From Sepiola atlantica (lineage: Eukaryota > Mollusca > Cephalopoda > Sepiida > Sepiolidae): a DNA stretch of 64,000 nucleotides. The notes below the pieces were generated by a model. That model was not told where the DNA came from, made no database searches, and saw only the letters and a list, made by a program, of their open reading frames with translations. The position numbers were made by a program, and so were the translations under genes. The stretch is taken from NCBI GenBank assembly GCA_963556195.1, contig OY744529.1, positions 60,401,080-60,465,079 on the forward strand. Reading direction: 5' to 3'. Below, piece by piece: positions 10,508 through 22,152 of the stretch (positions are counted from its first letter, which is position 1; the number at the start of each line of letters is the position of its first letter).

Positions 10508-13500
10508 CTAAGGCACGTCCAAGTACCACTCAAAATTAGCTCCATTCAAACGACACAAACGCGCAACTTTCACCCACCTTTTGTTGAAATCTGCCGGAGG
10601 GAGTTTCACCTTCTCCAGCCTGACACGCATTTTCAAGCGAGACTGGAAAATGAGGACAAGCTGGGGAGCAGTGAAGGTCTCTTCCCCGTAGACTTCCTTC
10701 TGTCGTGTCGACCAAATCACTCCTCTCATGACTGCTAGTAAGCAAAGAAACACATAATGCTCCTCCCACTTCATGATTGGTGCCCAATTGCAGCATGTCG
10801 AAAAAGACTCCAAAACGAAGAACTGTCCGTTCAACATGCGAACCGTGTAGCCTTCAACTAACTCACACAGCGGGCGAACGATGGGGCAATGAAAGAAAAC
10901 ATGACTGGTCGTTTCCTCCCAGTCGCCGCATCGAACACAACTTGGTGTCTCTACTAATCCCGCTGCGTAAAGCTTTTTGCCGACCCAGAGTGCATTTCGT
11001 ATTATCAGCCAGGTGAGTGATGCCTCGTAATTATCGAAGCATTTCAACCCAGGCGCCCAAGGCCAGATCAAGCGAAGTTCTCCCTTCGTAAGACCGAGCT
11101 CCTCAGTAATATCGTCACGAACAGATCCCCTCACCATAACCCGATATAGTGCTTTACGAGACAACACTCGGGTGTCAGAGAGGCTTTCTGACACCCTTAG
11201 AAGGTACTTCAAGGACTGTCGACACTCGCGATAAAAGGAGCACTCGCGTCGAGGTAAACGAAATGCCTCACCCCCATGCAAGTGCACACTTTTCAAAGCC
11301 GGAAAGGCTTTCTTGGTGTCTTCCTTCCAGAATTCACCGTTTCCCTCACAAGGTGTACACATTCGGTCTAGGTAGTGTAAGCGAAGCGTATATTGACGAA
11401 TCTCAACGCTTGGCATACCTAGACCGCCTTCAGACGGATGCAAATAGCAGATCTCCCGGCGAACCATGGGCTGCTTTCCGCGCCACAAAAACGCGAAAAG
11501 AGCCTTCACTAGTTCAACTAGTGTGATCGCCGGCAGAGGGAGCACAGAAAGACGGTAGAGGATGAGAGGATAAATGTGAGAATTACACACCTCCGCTCTT
11601 CCTTTTAAAGTAAGATTTCTCAAAGACCACAGACGGGCTGCAGCCTTAACCGCTTTCAACACTTCCGACCAATTTTTCTCCAACTGGAGATCAGGACCAA
11701 ACCAGACGCCGAGTATCTTGCAAGGCCCATCCGTCCAGCCAAAGGGCCCCTGAAGGGGAACACCCCTCCAGGCACCAATGCGTAAGCCAACAGACTTATC
11801 GCAGTTGATTTTGGCCCCTGTCACTTGTTCATACCGTCTTATTTCCATGTCGACGACCCTAATCTCAGCACTGCTCGTTACAAGCACAGTGACGTCGTCG
11901 GCATAGGCGGAGTACTTAATCATGGGGCAAGCACCAGACAAAGTAATCCCACGAAGGACCGGATTCACCATAAGCCTGCGAAGGAAAGGCTCCAACGCAA
12001 GCACATAAAGCATCGGTGAAAGCGGACATCCCTGACGAATAGATCTGGACAAATCGAAAGGCTTTGACCTTATTCCATTCACTTCAACCAACGCACCGGG
12101 GTTTGCATAAAAGAGGCGAATCCAGGAGCGGAAATGGGGACCAAATCCAGCCGAAGACAAGACAGCCTCCAAGTAACGATGATCGACCCTATCGAATGCT
12201 TTGGACTGATCTAAATTGATCAGCGCGGCCTCAGTGTCGACTTTCTCTATGATCAAGCGTATCATGTGCAAATTATCTTGAATAGTCCGGCCCTTAACAG
12301 AACAAGTCTGTTCGGGACTTATTAGACGAAACAAGACAACCTGCAGACGATTAGCCAAGATCTTGGCCAGAATCTTTAACTCTGTATTTAACATTGTTAA
12401 GGGCCGGAAATTACCTATACCATCCCCACCACTCTTGTCCTTGCGGAGCAATTTGATGATACCCCTGGTAAAGTACTGGGGGATAGACCCGTTCCTAAAC
12501 CAGGAGTTAAACAACACAGCCAGCAGGGGGACAAAAATGGGCGACAACCTCAAATACAGTTCGTAAGGCAGACCATCGATACCCGGAGACTTATCAAGGC
12601 CAACCTGCCTTAGGGCCTCCAGGACTTCATCCTCATTTATACACCCTTCGCACCTAGCTGCTTCGGTCGCCTCGAGACGAGAAAAGTCAGCTAAATAGGC
12701 GTCGAACTGAGCCATTGTCAGACCGGGCTCCTTGGTAAAAAGATCCTGAAAATAAGAGCGAAAACCCTCCAAAATCCCGTCGTTTGTAGTCACGAGACGC
12801 CCATCCGATAATGTGACACTGGCGATGTGTCGATCAGTAGACCGTCGACGTTCCTCCGCACGCAGTGACGCGGCCATGTTTGTCGCCTCGTGCGGCACTC
12901 TTTTTAACCTAGACCTAACTATCAATCCCTGATCTGCCTTGTTATCCAAGGAGTTCAGTTCCGTTTTAGCTACAGTAAAGGTAACGCTATCCCCCGCCTC
13001 CGCTGCCCGACTTAAACTAGTTTCTAGTGCCACTTTCGTTGCCCTAGATCTAAGGTTGAGTCGACGACTATAATCGGCAACGAAGGACCTAATAACGTTC
13101 TTAAGGTGGCCCCACCACTTATTCCCAATGATAGCACCCGTCAATTCCCTCTGTAATGTTAGTAAAAGCTGTTCCCGGAAGTCCTTCAAATCGAACAACG
13201 ATGTGTTGAACTTCCAGTAACCAGCCAATCTAGGCTTAGGACTATCTAAGTTTACCCGCACCCGGACAAGCCTATGATCCGAGTAAACTATATTATGAAA
13301 ACTTGGACAATCTAAAAGCCCTAAATCGACTCTCCTAATTAAGAACCGATCAAGGTAACTCGAAAGTTGCCCTAAATCGGAGCCGCGACTAGCAGTCCAA
13401 GTCCATACTACTTCACGGGGTTTCTCATTTCGGAATTTATCGACAAGATCGAACTTATCGATAAAGTCCCGAAATGCCTTAACATCCCCGTTGCTGTTAG

Positions 13501-14014
13501 TTCCCCTAGGTTTTCCCAAGCGATCTAAATCGGGATCCAAGACCGCGTTCCAGTCTCCTGCTAGAATTATCCGACGCGACGTATCCATAAAGGGCTCGAT
13601 CCGCCGAAAAAAAGGAACCCGCTCAGAACTGGCGTTGGGCGCATAAACCCCAATAAGCCGAAAAGCCACATCCTTTACGGTAACATCAAGAACGCACAGC
13701 CTTCCCTCAGGATCTGCATAGATTGGGTCACACGTCGCATTCAGTGTGCGCTTAACTAGCCAGGAAACCCCTCTTGAGCGAGTATCAAAGTACGCTGAAT
13801 AGAGCTGAAAGTCTCTAGTCAGCGCACCCTGATAATCACTGGGAATGAAGTGGGTCTCCTGCAAACAACATACATCCACGCCGAGTCGCTGAAGGTCACG
13901 TACTACTCGAAGTTTACGAGCGGTGTCCCTCAACCCTCGGCCATTTAGGCTTGCTAATCTGAGTGCCATTCTAGTGCTCTTAGAGTTGGGAACCCGAAAC
14001 GAACATTGATGCAT
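10508..14014 (-). CDS. LINE ORF2: AP endonuclease-reverse transcriptase, unit 2, intact
   Basis: 1168 residues. An N-terminal endonuclease has SLNGRG (Asn24), LQETHF (Glu53), GVYAPN (Tyr124), GDWNAV (Asp154, Asn156), WTWT, LDRF (Asp222) and SDHRLV (Asp246, His247). The RT spans about 470-760 with NFRPLTMLNTELKILAK, LDQSKAFD (Asp602), GCPLSP and YADD (704-707). A C-terminal CX2CX8HX4C lies at 1026-1043. Endonuclease nicking and target-primed reverse transcription are known for the family. The RT signature fits the Tx1/L1 group, which includes target-specific members. The start at 14014 overlaps ORF1 by 35 nt, and Met16 (13969) is an alternative start just before the endonuclease fold. Confidence 0.95.
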   Translation of the reverse strand: MHQCSFRVPNSKSTRMALRLASLNGRGLRDTARKLRVVRDLQRLGVDVCCLQETHFIPSDYQGALTRDFQLYSAYFDTRSRGVSWLVKRTLNATCDPIYADPEGRLCVLDVTVKDVAFRLIGVYAPNASSERVPFFRRIEPFMDTSRRIILAGDWNAVLDPDLDRLGKPRGTNSNGDVKAFRDFIDKFDLVDKFRNEKPREVVWTWTASRGSDLGQLSSYLDRFLIRRVDLGLLDCPSFHNIVYSDHRLVRVRVNLDSPKPRLAGYWKFNTSLFDLKDFREQLLLTLQRELTGAIIGNKWWGHLKNVIRSFVADYSRRLNLRSRATKVALETSLSRAAEAGDSVTFTVAKTELNSLDNKADQGLIVRSRLKRVPHEATNMAASLRAEERRRSTDRHIASVTLSDGRLVTTNDGILEGFRSYFQDLFTKEPGLTMAQFDAYLADFSRLEATEAARCEGCINEDEVLEALRQVGLDKSPGIDGLPYELYLRLSPIFVPLLAVLFNSWFRNGSIPQYFTRGIIKLLRKDKSGGDGIGNFRPLTMLNTELKILAKILANRLQVVLFRLISPEQTCSVKGRTIQDNLHMIRLIIEKVDTEAALINLDQSKAFDRVDHRYLEAVLSSAGFGPHFRSWIRLFYANPGALVEVNGIRSKPFDLSRSIRQGCPLSPMLYVLALEPFLRRLMVNPVLRGITLSGACPMIKYSAYADDVTVLVTSSAEIRVVDMEIRRYEQVTGAKINCDKSVGLRIGAWRGVPLQGPFGWTDGPCKILGVWFGPDLQLEKNWSEVLKAVKAAARLWSLRNLTLKGRAEVCNSHIYPLILYRLSVLPLPAITLVELVKALFAFLWRGKQPMVRREICYLHPSEGGLGMPSVEIRQYTLRLHYLDRMCTPCEGNGEFWKEDTKKAFPALKSVHLHGGEAFRLPRRECSFYRECRQSLKYLLRVSESLSDTRVLSRKALYRVMVRGSVRDDITEELGLTKGELRLIWPWAPGLKCFDNYEASLTWLIIRNALWVGKKLYAAGLVETPSCVRCGDWEETTSHVFFHCPIVRPLCELVEGYTVRMLNGQFFVLESFSTCCNWAPIMKWEEHYVFLCLLAVMRGVIWSTRQKEVYGEETFTAPQLVLIFQSRLKMRVRLEKVKLPPADFNKRWVKVARLCRLNGANFEWYLDVP

Positions 14015-15836
14015 TTAAGACACCGACAGATGAACCCAGAGAACCTTGTCCCAATTCATTTGAGACGAGACCGTCCGGGGCCACACCGCCAATGTCTAAG
14101 GGGAAAGTTAGTTTTAATGCCCTGTAGAGTGTAGGATGGATACGTATAGGGACCCTCCCAACACAAGATTTTTGCAGTAATACTACTTCTTCATCGTTAA
14201 AGAAAGCGAGAGGAGGCGATATATTAAAGGCGTTATTCGCTTCCTCCATCATATTCCAAACCCCTTTAGCTTTGTCTCTTGATCTAACCACAGATAAAAG
14301 TCTTTGTGCATCCAAGAAATTTTCCGGGTTGGTAATGTCTTTTTTGTGTACCATCTTTAGTGTAGCTAGGTTTCAGTAGTTCTTCTTATGATGGTTTATC
14401 ATAAGATTTTCAGTTTCAGGAGTTACTTTACAGACATCCTTGCCTGTGTAGAAAGGGGTCTTCTTTTTCCGGGCCTCTAGCGAGGGACTTCGATGGCGTT
14501 TCTGGGATGTGGAGGGGGCGGTGGGTGAGGCAGGAGGCGGCATATCGGTCTTCATTGGAGAGGGGGGCGGTGTACTTTTAGGGGTGTTGCACGGGGAACA
14601 GAAAGGAGATGGATTGGGGGTAACGGGCTTATCTTTTGATAAGGGGGTCAAATTAGATTCCCTTACTGGTGGGGATGACTTTAATGGTGGGGGTGCACCT
14701 TTGGCTGGAGAGCGACGTTCTTTGGCCGGGGAAGTAGTTCTATTTGACTTGACCATTTTTTTTTCCTCGTTTTTTTTTTCTTTTTTTTTCTCAGTATTAC
14801 GTTCTTCGTCGAGAGTCTTTTTCAGATCTAATATTTCTTTATATTTCTCTCCACCTGGATCATTTCTGGTTTCTATTTCCAGTTGTTCCTCTTCGGTTAT
14901 CACTTGAGCGTATGACTTCGGTGATTTTTTTCCCGTCACAATATTCCAAACGACTTTCTTTTTGGGAGATTCATTTTCGGTGTTGCATAAGTCCTCGAAT
15001 TCCTCCGGGGTTACAGTTTCAGTTGTTGGCTTTGAGGATGGAGTCTTCTTCTCCGCTGCAACTTTAGGTGTCAAGTGTTCTAGCACTCTGTTCTTGGGGT
15101 TAGGCTGGGCCGGTTTAATCCTTGTGGGACAAGTAAATGTTAAGTGCCCAACCTCATTGCATATCCAACAAGCTGGACGTCTTCCAGCCACCACCACAGG
15201 CAATTTTTCTCCATTTGCTTCAATGTAGTACGGTACTTTCTTGAAAGCCGACTCGTTAAGCCACACGTCAAACGACCACGTTCCATTGAACTTATCAACC
15301 GTAATGGCGGTTATATCTCCAAACTTCAGCAGGAAGGCGCCCAAATACTCGCCAGGGACAACAGCCGGTACTTCGAAAACGGAGATGGTCGTTCTCCTTC
15401 GACCCATGTATTCCATTCGCAGAATGTAGTCTTTAGTGATTATTTCTTTCTTCGAGAGTTCGATGCACACATCCTCGGTCTTAAAGAGACTATTCCATGT
15501 GTTATAGCCCTTGCACTTCACGATTCGTTCCGCACGTACTCCGGTCGTTGCAATTAATTTTGCGACAGTTTCTTTTGAGGACCTAATCAGTTTTTTGGAC
15601 TTTCTGTCCACTACGAACATTAATATCGTTTTTTTCTGGAATTCCTCCAACCTTGGTAACTGTATAATTACTCCAGTTTCAGTCACGAAATCCGTGCAGT
15701 CTTTTGCCTTGGCGACAAAATCGTCAACGTCTATTTGAAGGGCGGGTGCCTTACTCCAGTCCGTTTTATCAGTAGGCTGAGATGACTTCTCAACCACTTC
15801 AGAGGTCTCCGAAGGCGCACAGCTGGCAGACGCCAT
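13980..15836 (-). pseudogene. LINE ORF1, unit 2, with premature TGA
   Basis: Same 618-codon frame as unit 3, interrupted by TGA at 14373-14375 where the others have CGA (Arg). This is a C-to-T change at a CpG. Everything up to the stop, including the CCHC knuckle and the Pro/Lys-rich basic region, is open. Downstream the frame continues to 13980. Shared variants AQVITEEE and SNRTTS group it with unit 3. A truncated protein lacking the C-terminal part could still be made. Confidence 0.93.
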
Positions 15837-16021
15837 GGCCGGAGAACGGTAAAAAAAAATTAACAAACTCCAAATAAATAAAAATATAAGGAGTAACAAA
15901 AAGCAAGCAACAAATTTAACAATTAACAATAGTAACAAGAAATAACAATAATAACTATGATAACGGACTTACTGGCAGAGAAAAATAACAGAGAGCTTTG
16001 TTGCTTACCACGTCAAAAAAC
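15837..16021 (-). promoter_or_regulatory. LINE unit 2 5' UTR
   Basis: About 185 bp, nearly identical to the other units. It lies between the target copy and the GCCATGG ORF1 start, and is a probable internal promoter region by analogy with LINEs. Confidence 0.6.
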
Positions 16022-16038
16022 GGCATTTAGATAACACA
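16022..16038. repeat. Target-site copy 3 (between units 2 and 3)
   Basis: Exact GGCATTTAGATAACACA between the unit 2 5' end and the unit 3 3' end. Confidence 0.95.
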
Positions 16039-16644
16039 ATATTTATTTGTAAAAAATACAAAATTTGGCACAAGGCCTACAAGGGGGGTGGGGAAAATGT
16101 TGACCTAACTAACATTCTTAACTTAACTAGTCACAATCACCATAACAAATTTACTCCATGATATACCTACTTAAAACCCAAAAATGACAATATATACATG
16201 TAATTGGGAGTGGGGGAACAAGAATGATATATATATATACAATGAAAAAATAAATAAAATTAAGTGTTAGTATAAGAACCTCCCACTAAAGAAATGTGGC
16301 CGATAAGAAGTTTTGCCAGTCGAAAAAAGGCGATGCAGGTCACGAAAGTTTTATTCTCACACCTCCTTCGAAAATTACGAAAGGAGACCTGCATCTCTGA
16401 CAAAACAACAGATCAGTCACCTAATAGGGGTCGGGAATGGGAATTATAAAATAAAAGTCGGGATAAAAAAAAAAAAAAAAAAAAAAGGGGGGGGAGAGGA
16501 CGAAAAAAAAAAGGGGGACCTATGACAACTTACATACCTCTAGCTAAGCTAAAAAAAGGGGAAGAAAAACAAAACATAACCTAATCTTGCCTAACCGGGT
16601 CAAATAAAAGGGTCAGTGTTCGGTTCGGCCACCCAATATTCTGT
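16039..16644 (-). other. LINE unit 3 3' UTR
   Basis: Same layout as unit 1, with a long uninterrupted A run (plus strand) near 16466-16486 in place of the interrupted run of unit 1. Confidence 0.8.
16332..16395 (-). other. 3' UTR stem-loop, unit 3
   Basis: GATGCAGGTC at 16332-16341 pairs with GACCTGCATC at 16386-16395, with the inner helix conserved. Confidence 0.7.
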
Positions 16645-19600
16645 CTAAGGCACGTCCAAGTACCACTCAAAATTAGCTCCATTCAAACGACACAAACGCG
16701 CAACTTTCACCCACCTTTTGTTGAAATCTGCCGGAGGGAGTTTCACCTTCTCCAGCCTGACACGCATTTTCAAGCGAGACTGGAAAATGAGGACAAGCTG
16801 GGGAGCAGTGAAGGTCTCTTCCCCGTAGACTTCCTTCTGTCGTGTCGACCAAATCACTCCTCTCATGACTGCTAGTAAGCAAAGAAACACATAATGCTCC
16901 ACCCACTTCATGATTGGTGCCCAATTGCAGCATGTCGAAAAAGACTCCAAAACGAAGAACTGTCCGTTCAACATGCGAACCGTGTAGCCTTCAACTAACT
17001 CACACAGCGGGCGAACGATGGGGCAATGAAAGAAAACATGACTGGTCGTTTCCTCCCAGTCGCTGCATCGAACACAACTTGGTGTCTCTACTAATCCCGC
17101 TGCGTAAAGCTTTTTGCCGACCCAGAGTGCATTTCGTATTATCAGCCAGGTGAGTGATGCCTCGTAATTATCGAAGCATTTCAACCCAGGCGCCCAAGGC
17201 CAGATCAAGCGAAGTTCTCCCTTCGTAAGACCGAGCTCCTCAGTAATATCGTCACGAACAGATCCCCTCACCATAACCCGATATAGTGCTTTACGAGACA
17301 ACACTCGGGTGTCAGAGAGGCTTTCTGACACCCTTAGAAGGTACTTCAAGGACTGTCGACACTCGCGATAAAAGGAGCACTCGCGTCGAGGTAAACGAAA
17401 TGCCTCACCCCCATGCAAGTGCACACTTTTCAAAGCCGGAAAGGCTTTCTTGGTGTCTTCCTTCCAGAATTCACCGTTTCCCTCACAAGGTGTACACATT
17501 CGGTCTAGGTAGTGTAAGCGAAGCGTATATTGACGAATCTCAACGCTTGGCATACCTAGACCGCCTTCAGACGGATGCAAGTAGCAGATCTCCCGGCGAA
17601 CCATGGGCTGCTTTCCGCGCCACAAAAACGCGAAAAGAGCCTTCACTAGTTCAACTAGTGTGATCGCCGGCAGAGGGAGCACAGAAAGACGGTAGAGGAT
17701 GAGAGGATAAATGTGAGAATTACACACCTCCGCTCTTCCTTTTAAAGTAAGATTTCTCAAAGACCACAGACGGGCTGCAGCCTTAACCGCTTTCAACACT
17801 TCCGACCAATTTTTCTCCAACTGGAGATCAGGACCAAACCAGACGCCGAGTATCTTGCAAGGCCCATCCGTCCAGCCAAAGGGCCCCTGAAGGGGAACAC
17901 CCCTCCAGGCACCAATGCGTAAGCCAACAGACTTATCGCAGTTGATTTTGGCCCCTGTCACTTGTTCATACCGTCTTATTTCCATGTCGACGACCTTAAT
18001 CTCAGCACTGCTCGTTACAAGCACAGTGACGTCGTCGGCATAGGCGGAGTACTTAATCATGGGGCAAGCACCAGACAAAGTAATCCCACGAAGGACCGGA
18101 TTCACCCTAAGCCTGCGAAGGAAAGGCTCAACGCAAGCACATAAAGCATCGGTGAAAGCTGACATCCCTGACGAATAGATCTGGACAAATCGAAAGGCTT
18201 TGACCTTATTCCATTCACTTCAACCAACGCACCGGGGTTTGCATAAAAGAGGCGAATCCAGGAGCGGAAATGGGGACCAAATCCAGCCGAAGACAAGACA
18301 GCCTCCAAGTAACGATGATCGACCCTATCGAATGCTTTGGACTGATCTAAATTGATCAGCGCGGCCTCAGTGTCGACTTTCTCTATGATCAAGCGTATCA
18401 TGTGCAAATTATCTTGAATAGTCCGGCCCTTAACAGAACAAGTCTGTTCGGGACTTATTAGACGAAACAAGACAACCTGCAGACGATTAGCCAAGATCTT
18501 GGCCAAAATCTTTAACTCTGTATTTAACATTGTTAAGGGCCGGAAATTACCTATACCATCTCCACCACTCTTGTCCTTGCGGAGCAATTTGATGATACCC
18601 CTGGTAAAGTACTGGGGGATAGACCCGTTCCTAAACCAGGAGTTAAACAACACAGCCAGCAGGGGGACAAAAATGGGCGACAACCTCAAATACAGTTCGT
18701 AAGGCAGACCATCGATACCCGGAGACTTATCAAGGCCAACCTGCCTTAGGGCCTCCAGGACTTCATCCTCATTTATACACCCTTCGCACCTAGCTGCTTC
18801 GGTCGCCTCGAGACGAGAAAAGTCAGCTAAATAGGCGTCGAACTGAGCCATTGTCAGACCGGGCTCCTTGGTAAAAAGATCCTGAAAATAAGAGCGAAAA
18901 CCCTCCAAAATCCCGTCGTTTGTAGTCACGAGACGCCCATCCGATAATGTGACACTGGCGATGTGTCGATCAGTAGACCGTCGACGTTCCTCCGCACGCA
19001 GTGACGCGGCCATGTTTGTCGCCTCGTGCGGCACTCTTTTTAACCTAGACCTAACTATCAATCCCTGATCTGCCTTGTTATCCAAGGAGTTCAGTTCCGT
19101 TTTAGCTACAGTAAAGGTAACGCTATCCCCCGCCTCCGCCGCCCGACTTAAACTAGTTTCTAGTGCCACTTTCGTTGCCCTAGATCTAAGGTTGAGTCGA
19201 CGACTATAATCGGCAACGAAGGACCTAATAACGTTCTTAAGGTGGCCCCACCACTTATTCCCAATGATAGCACCCGTCAATTCCCTCTGTAATGTTAGTA
19301 AAAGCTGTTCCCGGAAGTCCTTCAAATCGAACAACGATGTGTTGAACTTCCAGTAACCAGCCAATCTAGGCTTAGGACTATCTAAGTTTACCCGCACCCG
19401 GACAAGCCTATGATCCGAGTAAACTATATTATGAAAACTTGGACAATCTAAAAGCCCTAAATCGACTCTCCTAATTAAGAACCGATCAAGGAAACTCGAA
19501 AGTTGCCCTAAATCGGAGCCGCGACTAGCAGTCCAAGTCCATACTACTTCACGGGGTTTCTCATTTCGGAATTTATCGACAAGATCGAACTTATCGATAA

Positions 19601-20145
19601 AGTCCCGAAATGCCTTAACATCCCCGTTGCTGTTAGTTCCCCTAGGTTTTCCCAAGCGATCTAAATCGGGATCCAAGACCGCGTTCCAGTCTCCCGCTAG
19701 AATTATCCGACGCGACGTATCCATAAAGGGCTCGATCCGCCGAAAAAAAGGAACCCGCTCAGAACTGGCGTTGGGCGCATAAACCCCAATAAGCCGAAAA
19801 GCCACATCCTTTACGGTAACATCAAGAACGCACAGCCTTCCCTCAGGATCTGCATAGATTGGGTCACACGTCGCATTCAGTGTGCGCTTAACTAGCCAGG
19901 AAACCCCTCTTGAGCGAGTATCAAAGTACGCTGAATAGAGCTGAAAGTCTCTAGTCACCCTGATAATCACTGGGAATGAAGTGGGTCTCCTGCAAACAAC
20001 ATACATCCACGCCGAGTCGCTGAAGGTCACGTACTACTCGAAGTTTACGAGCGGTGTCCCTCAACCCTCGGCCATTTAGGCTTGCTAATCTGAGTGCCAT
20101 TCTAGTGCTCTTAGAGTTGGGAACCCGAAACGAACATTGATGCAT
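16645..20145 (-). pseudogene. LINE ORF2, unit 3, two frameshifts
   Basis: Three frames are needed to read the 1168-residue ORF2. The first break is the 5-bp deletion near 19957, identical to unit 1. The second is loss of one C near 18129 (GGCTCAACG against GGCTCCAACG), just upstream of the YADD block. The copy also has GCQLSP instead of GCPLSP in the RT, CVRCSDW instead of CVRCGDW in the C-terminal zinc motif, and Val for Glu in KWEEHY. Several private missense changes suggest it is no longer under selection. Confidence 0.94.
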
Positions 20146-21967
20146 TTAAGACACCGACAGATGAACCCAGAGAACCTTGTCCCAATTCATTTGAGACGAG
20201 ACCGTCCGGGGCCACACCGCCAATGTCTAAGGGGAAAGTTAGTTTTAATGCCCTGTAGAGTGTAGGATGGATACGTATAGGGACCCTCCCAACACAAGAT
20301 TTTTGCAGTAATACTACTTCTTCATCGTTAAAGAAAGCGAGAGGAGGCGATATATTAAAGGCGTTATTCGCTTCCTCCATCATATTCCAAACCCCTTTAG
20401 CTTTGTCTCTTGATCTAACCACAGATAAAAGTCTTTGTGCATCCAAGAAATTTTCCGGGTTGGTAATGTCTTTTTTGTGTACCATCTTTAGTGTAGCTAG
20501 GTTTCGGTAGTTCTTCTTATGATGGTTTATCATAAGATTTTCAGTTTCAGGAGTTACTTTACAGACATCCTTGCCTGTGTAGAAAGGGGTCTTCTTTTTC
20601 CGGGCCTCTAGCGAGGGACTTCGATGGCGTTTCTGGGATGTGGAGGGGGCGGTGGGTGAGGCAGGAGGCGGCATATCGGTCTTCATTGGAGAGGGGGGCG
20701 GTGTACTTTTAGGGGTGTTGCACGGGGAACAGAAAGGAGATGGATTGGGGGTAACGGGCTTATCTTTTGATAAGGGGGTCAAATTAGATTCCCTTACTGG
20801 TGGGGATGACTTTAATGGTGGGGGTGCACCTTTGGCTGGAGAGCGACGTTCTTTGGCCGGGGAAGTAGTTCTATTTGACTTGACCATTTTTTTTTCCTCG
20901 TTTTTTTTTTCTTTTTTTTTCTCAGTATTACGTTCTTCGTCGAGAGTCTTTTTCAGATCTAATATTTCTTTATATTTCTCTCCACCTGGATCATTTCTGG
21001 TTTCTATTTCCAGTTGTTCCTCTTCGGTTATCACTTGAGCGTATGACTTCGGTGATTTTTTTCCCGTCACAATATTCCAAACGACTTTCTTTTTGGGAGA
21101 TTCATTTTCGGTGTTGCATAAGTCCTCGAATTCCTCCGGGGTTACAGTTTCAGTTGTTGGCTTTGAGGATGGAGTCTTCTTCTCCGCTGCAACTTTAGGT
21201 GTCAAGTGTTCTAGCACTCTGTTCTTGGGGTTAGGCTGGGCCGGTTTAATCCTTGTGGGACAAGTAAATGTTAAGTGCCCAACCTCATTGCATATCCAAC
21301 AAGCTGGACGTCTTCCAGCCACCACCACAGGCAATTTTTCTCCATTTGCTTCAATGTAGTACGGTACTTTCTTGAAAGCCGACTCGTTAAGCCACACGTC
21401 AAACGACCACGTTCCATTGAACTTATCAACCGTAATGGCGGTTATATCTCCAAACTTCAGCAGGAAGGCGCCCAAATACTCGCCAGGGACAACAGCCGGT
21501 ACTTCGAAAACGGAGATGGTCGTTCTCCTTCGACCCATGTATTCCATTCGCAGAATGTAGTCTTTAGTGATTATTTCTTTCTTCGAGAGTTCGATGCACA
21601 CATCCTCGGTCTTAAAGAGACTATTCCATGTGTTATAGCCCTTGCACTTCACGATTCGTTCCGCACGTACTCCGGTCGTTGCAATTAATTTTGCGACAGT
21701 TTCTTTTGAGGACCTAATCAGTTTTTTGGACTTTCTGTCCACTACGAACATTAATATCGTTTTTTTCTGGAATTCCTCCAACCTTGGTAACTGTATAATT
21801 ACTCCAGTTTCAGTCACGAAATCCGTGCAGTCTTTTGCCTTGGCGACAAAATCGTCAACGTCTATTTGAAGGGCGGGTGCCTTACTCCAGTCCGTTTTAT
21901 CAGTAGGCTGAGATGACTTCTCAACCACTTCAGAGGTCTCCGAAGGCGCACAGCTGGCAGACGCCAT
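20111..21967 (-). CDS. LINE ORF1: CCHC nucleic-acid-binding protein, unit 3, intact
   Basis: 618 residues from the ATG at 21967 (GCCATGG context). The in-frame hydrophobic extension to 22069 is T-rich 5' UTR and was not used. Residues about 55-215 form a conserved-looking globular part. A zinc knuckle CX2CX4HX4C lies at 223-236. Then follow an acidic/Lys-rich helix, a Pro/Ser/Lys-rich basic region with repeated SPAK and PPP motifs, and a C-terminal domain. ORF1 proteins of this type bind element RNA and assist strand transfer. The last 35 nt overlap ORF2. Confidence 0.93.
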   Translation of the reverse strand: MASASCAPSETSEVVEKSSQPTDKTDWSKAPALQIDVDDFVAKAKDCTDFVTETGVIIQLPRLEEFQKKTILMFVVDRKSKKLIRSSKETVAKLIATTGVRAERIVKCKGYNTWNSLFKTEDVCIELSKKEIITKDYILRMEYMGRRRTTISVFEVPAVVPGEYLGAFLLKFGDITAITVDKFNGTWSFDVWLNESAFKKVPYYIEANGEKLPVVVAGRRPACWICNEVGHLTFTCPTRIKPAQPNPKNRVLEHLTPKVAAEKKTPSSKPTTETVTPEEFEDLCNTENESPKKKVVWNIVTGKKSPKSYAQVITEEEQLEIETRNDPGGEKYKEILDLKKTLDEERNTEKKKEKKNEEKKMVKSNRTTSPAKERRSPAKGAPPPLKSSPPVRESNLTPLSKDKPVTPNPSPFCSPCNTPKSTPPPSPMKTDMPPPASPTAPSTSQKRHRSPSLEARKKKTPFYTGKDVCKVTPETENLMINHHKKNYRNLATLKMVHKKDITNPENFLDAQRLLSVVRSRDKAKGVWNMMEEANNAFNISPPLAFFNDEEVVLLQKSCVGRVPIRIHPTLYRALKLTFPLDIGGVAPDGLVSNELGQGSLGSSVGVLNASMFVSGSQL

Positions 21968-22152
21968 GGCCGGAGAACGGTAAAAAAAAATTAACAAACT
22001 CCAAATAAATAAAAATATAAGGAGTAACAAAAAGCAAGCAACAAATTTAACAATTAACAATAGTAACAAGAAATAACAATAATAACTATGATAACGGACT
22101 TACTGGCAGAGAAAAATAACAGAGAGCTTTGTTGCTTACCACGTCAAAAAAC
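21968..22152 (-). promoter_or_regulatory. LINE unit 3 5' UTR
   Basis: About 185 bp, nearly identical to unit 2. Probable LINE internal promoter region, by position only. Confidence 0.6.

Larger units (their letters stand above)
9906..16021 (-). mobile_element. LINE unit 2 (ORF2 intact, ORF1 nonsense)
   Basis: Full-length 6116-bp LINE. ORF2 is complete and ORF1 has a CGA-to-TGA change at 14373-14375. Private variants include CATACTTAAC in the 3' UTR and LMVNPV instead of LRVNPV in ORF2. Confidence 0.95.
16039..22152 (-). mobile_element. LINE unit 3 (ORF1 intact, ORF2 broken twice)
   Basis: Full-length 6114-bp LINE. ORF1 is complete. ORF2 has the 5-bp deletion shared with unit 1 and a private 1-bp deletion near 18129. 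Confidence 0.95.

Noticed and set aside
21968..22069. Hydrophobic N-terminal extension of ORF1 as a signal peptide or membrane anchor
   Set aside because: It is the T-rich 5' UTR read in frame. The conserved GCCATGG start lies downstream, and the extension differs in unit 1.
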